Program-made: the position numbers and the translations under genes
The notes under the pieces: generated by a model
Databases searched by the model: none
What the model saw: the letters and a program-made list of their open reading frames with translations, nothing else
What the model was told of the DNA's origin: nothing
Assembly (NCBI GenBank): GCA_016936215.1
Contig: JAFGPL010000305.1
Span: 1-32,875 of the forward strand
From: Bacteroidales bacterium
GTDB lineage: Bacteria > Bacteroidota > Bacteroidia > Bacteroidales > UBA10428
Length of the DNA stretch: 32,875 nucleotides
Reading direction: 5' to 3'
Part shown: one piece after another, positions 32,511-32,875 of the stretch
Position numbering within the stretch: the first letter of the stretch is position 1
Layout of the letters: every line of letters begins with the position of its first letter

Positions 32511-32768
32511 TTATTTGAAGATATCTTTTAATCCATCCATAAGAAAATCTATCACATTGTCTTTATTAACGCCATGGTATATTTTACCGTCAATCATCAG
32601 GTTCGGGCCTTCGGTGCATTTTTCAAAGCAGTGGTCGCCGCGAAATGTAACTTTGTCAGTAACTTTTTTCTGCCTGAGATACTTCTCAATAAATTTCATC
32701 AGTTCTTTGTTGCCCCTGGCAAAACAAGAACTGCCAAGACATATGATGATCTCTTTTTTCGGGTACAT
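32511..32768 (-). CDS. Small thioredoxin-like 2Fe-2S protein
   Basis: From ATG 32768 the protein has 85 residues and is a bare thioredoxin-fold 2Fe-2S domain, with cysteines in ICLGSSCFARGN and GDHCFEKCTEGPN, like the C-terminal domain of NuoE/HndA. The track starts at a TTG at 32831, but the extra 21 codons carry a promoter and lack family character. It is the first gene of the upstream unit and could carry electrons to the Fe-S clusters of the PAS protein 11 bases downstream. Confidence 0.88.
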   Translation of the reverse strand: MYPKKEIIICLGSSCFARGNKELMKFIEKYLRQKKVTDKVTFRGDHCFEKCTEGPNLMIDGKIYHGVNKDNVIDFLMDGLKDIFK

Positions 32769-32800
32769 GGCGCTGTAAGATGATTGCGATGATTTTATTT

Positions 32801-32832
32801 CAAAGTAAAGATAATAAACATTATTTTTCAAA
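32801..32832 (-). promoter_or_regulatory. Promoter of the upstream hydrogenase-signalling unit
   Basis: Minus-strand TTTG (plus 32829-32832), a 20-base spacer and TTACTTTG (plus 32801-32808) match the Bacteroidota -33/-7 pattern with one mismatch (TAnnTTTG). Transcription would begin about 25 bases before the ATG at 32768. No Rex- or FNR-like site is seen here. Nothing was recognised from 32833 to the edge. Confidence 0.55.
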
Positions 32833-32875
32833 AAATTTGTATTTTTAAACCGAACGAATATAAATCTGAATGCCA

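Noticed and set aside
32769-32831. 21-codon extension (TTG start) of the last 2Fe-2S protein
   Set aside because: The segment holds a promoter with -33/-7 spacing of 20 and has no family character; ATG 32768 begins right at the domain.
1-32875. CRISPR arrays, tRNA or rRNA genes, insertion sequences, integrase or phage genes
   Set aside because: No regular repeat-spacer pattern, RNA gene signature or recombinase/transposase motif was found in any frame.

Overview
The window looks like the chromosome of an anaerobic member of the Bacteroidota, probably a Bacteroidales-type fermenter. The evidence is a SusC/SusD outer-membrane pair, AT-rich SD-poor leaders, TAnnTTTG-type promoter elements, a Bacteroidota-style double-glycine peptide leader, and an electron-bifurcating [FeFe]-hydrogenase operon. 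No rRNA, tRNA, CRISPR array, transposase or phage gene was seen.

Left part, 1-7.0 kb, minus strand: a sugar phosphorolysis operon with a GPH-type symporter, a GH94 phosphorylase and a GH130 mannosyl phosphorylase cut by the window edge. The symporter carries an unusual insertion of about 290 residues of cadherin/Ig-like repeats. A YihY/BrkB membrane protein lies upstream. Middle, 7.1-15.6 kb, plus strand: a stand-alone receiver protein, a SusC/SusD pair, then a three-gene signalling operon. That operon encodes an exported TPR sensor histidine kinase of the LytS type, a 42-residue peptide with a Gly-Gly leader (not in the ORF track) and a LytTR response regulator. Its layout suggests a peptide-pheromone system in a Gram-negative bacterium. 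At 15.6-18.5 kb a convergent two-gene minus-strand operon encodes a Tat-exported Gfo/Idh/MocA oxidoreductase and a secreted von Willebrand A protein.

Right half, 18.6-32.8 kb, all minus strand: a hydrogenase and hydrogenase-signalling locus in two transcription units. The upstream unit (32.8 to 27.2 kb) encodes a thioredoxin-like 2Fe-2S protein, a PAS sensor built on an [FeFe]-hydrogenase-like domain that has lost all four H-cluster cysteines, a SpoIIE phosphatase, and HypE, HypA and HypB. The downstream unit (26.95 to 18.6 kb) encodes a DRTGG protein, an RsbW-like ATPase, a second hydrogenase-like protein that keeps its four H-cluster cysteines but has altered surroundings, another DRTGG protein, a PHP-domain protein, a second HATPase protein and the four HndABCD/HydABC subunits. 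It ends at a strong terminator. The gap between the two units holds two perfect TTGTTA-N6-TAACAA palindromes, which resemble Rex operators and overlap a promoter-like element, and one exact TTGAT-N4-ATCAA FNR-type box. Together these suggest that the NAD(H)-linked hydrogenase is controlled by redox state at the promoter and possibly by H2-sensing and partner-switching proteins encoded in the same operon.

Several ORF-track starts were moved because the listed start is TTG or GTG, or because it runs into a neighbouring gene or promoter: the transporter, the LytTR regulator, the VWA protein, the 461-residue hydrogenase-like protein, HypA and the last 2Fe-2S protein. All family assignments come from reading motifs; no database search was possible.
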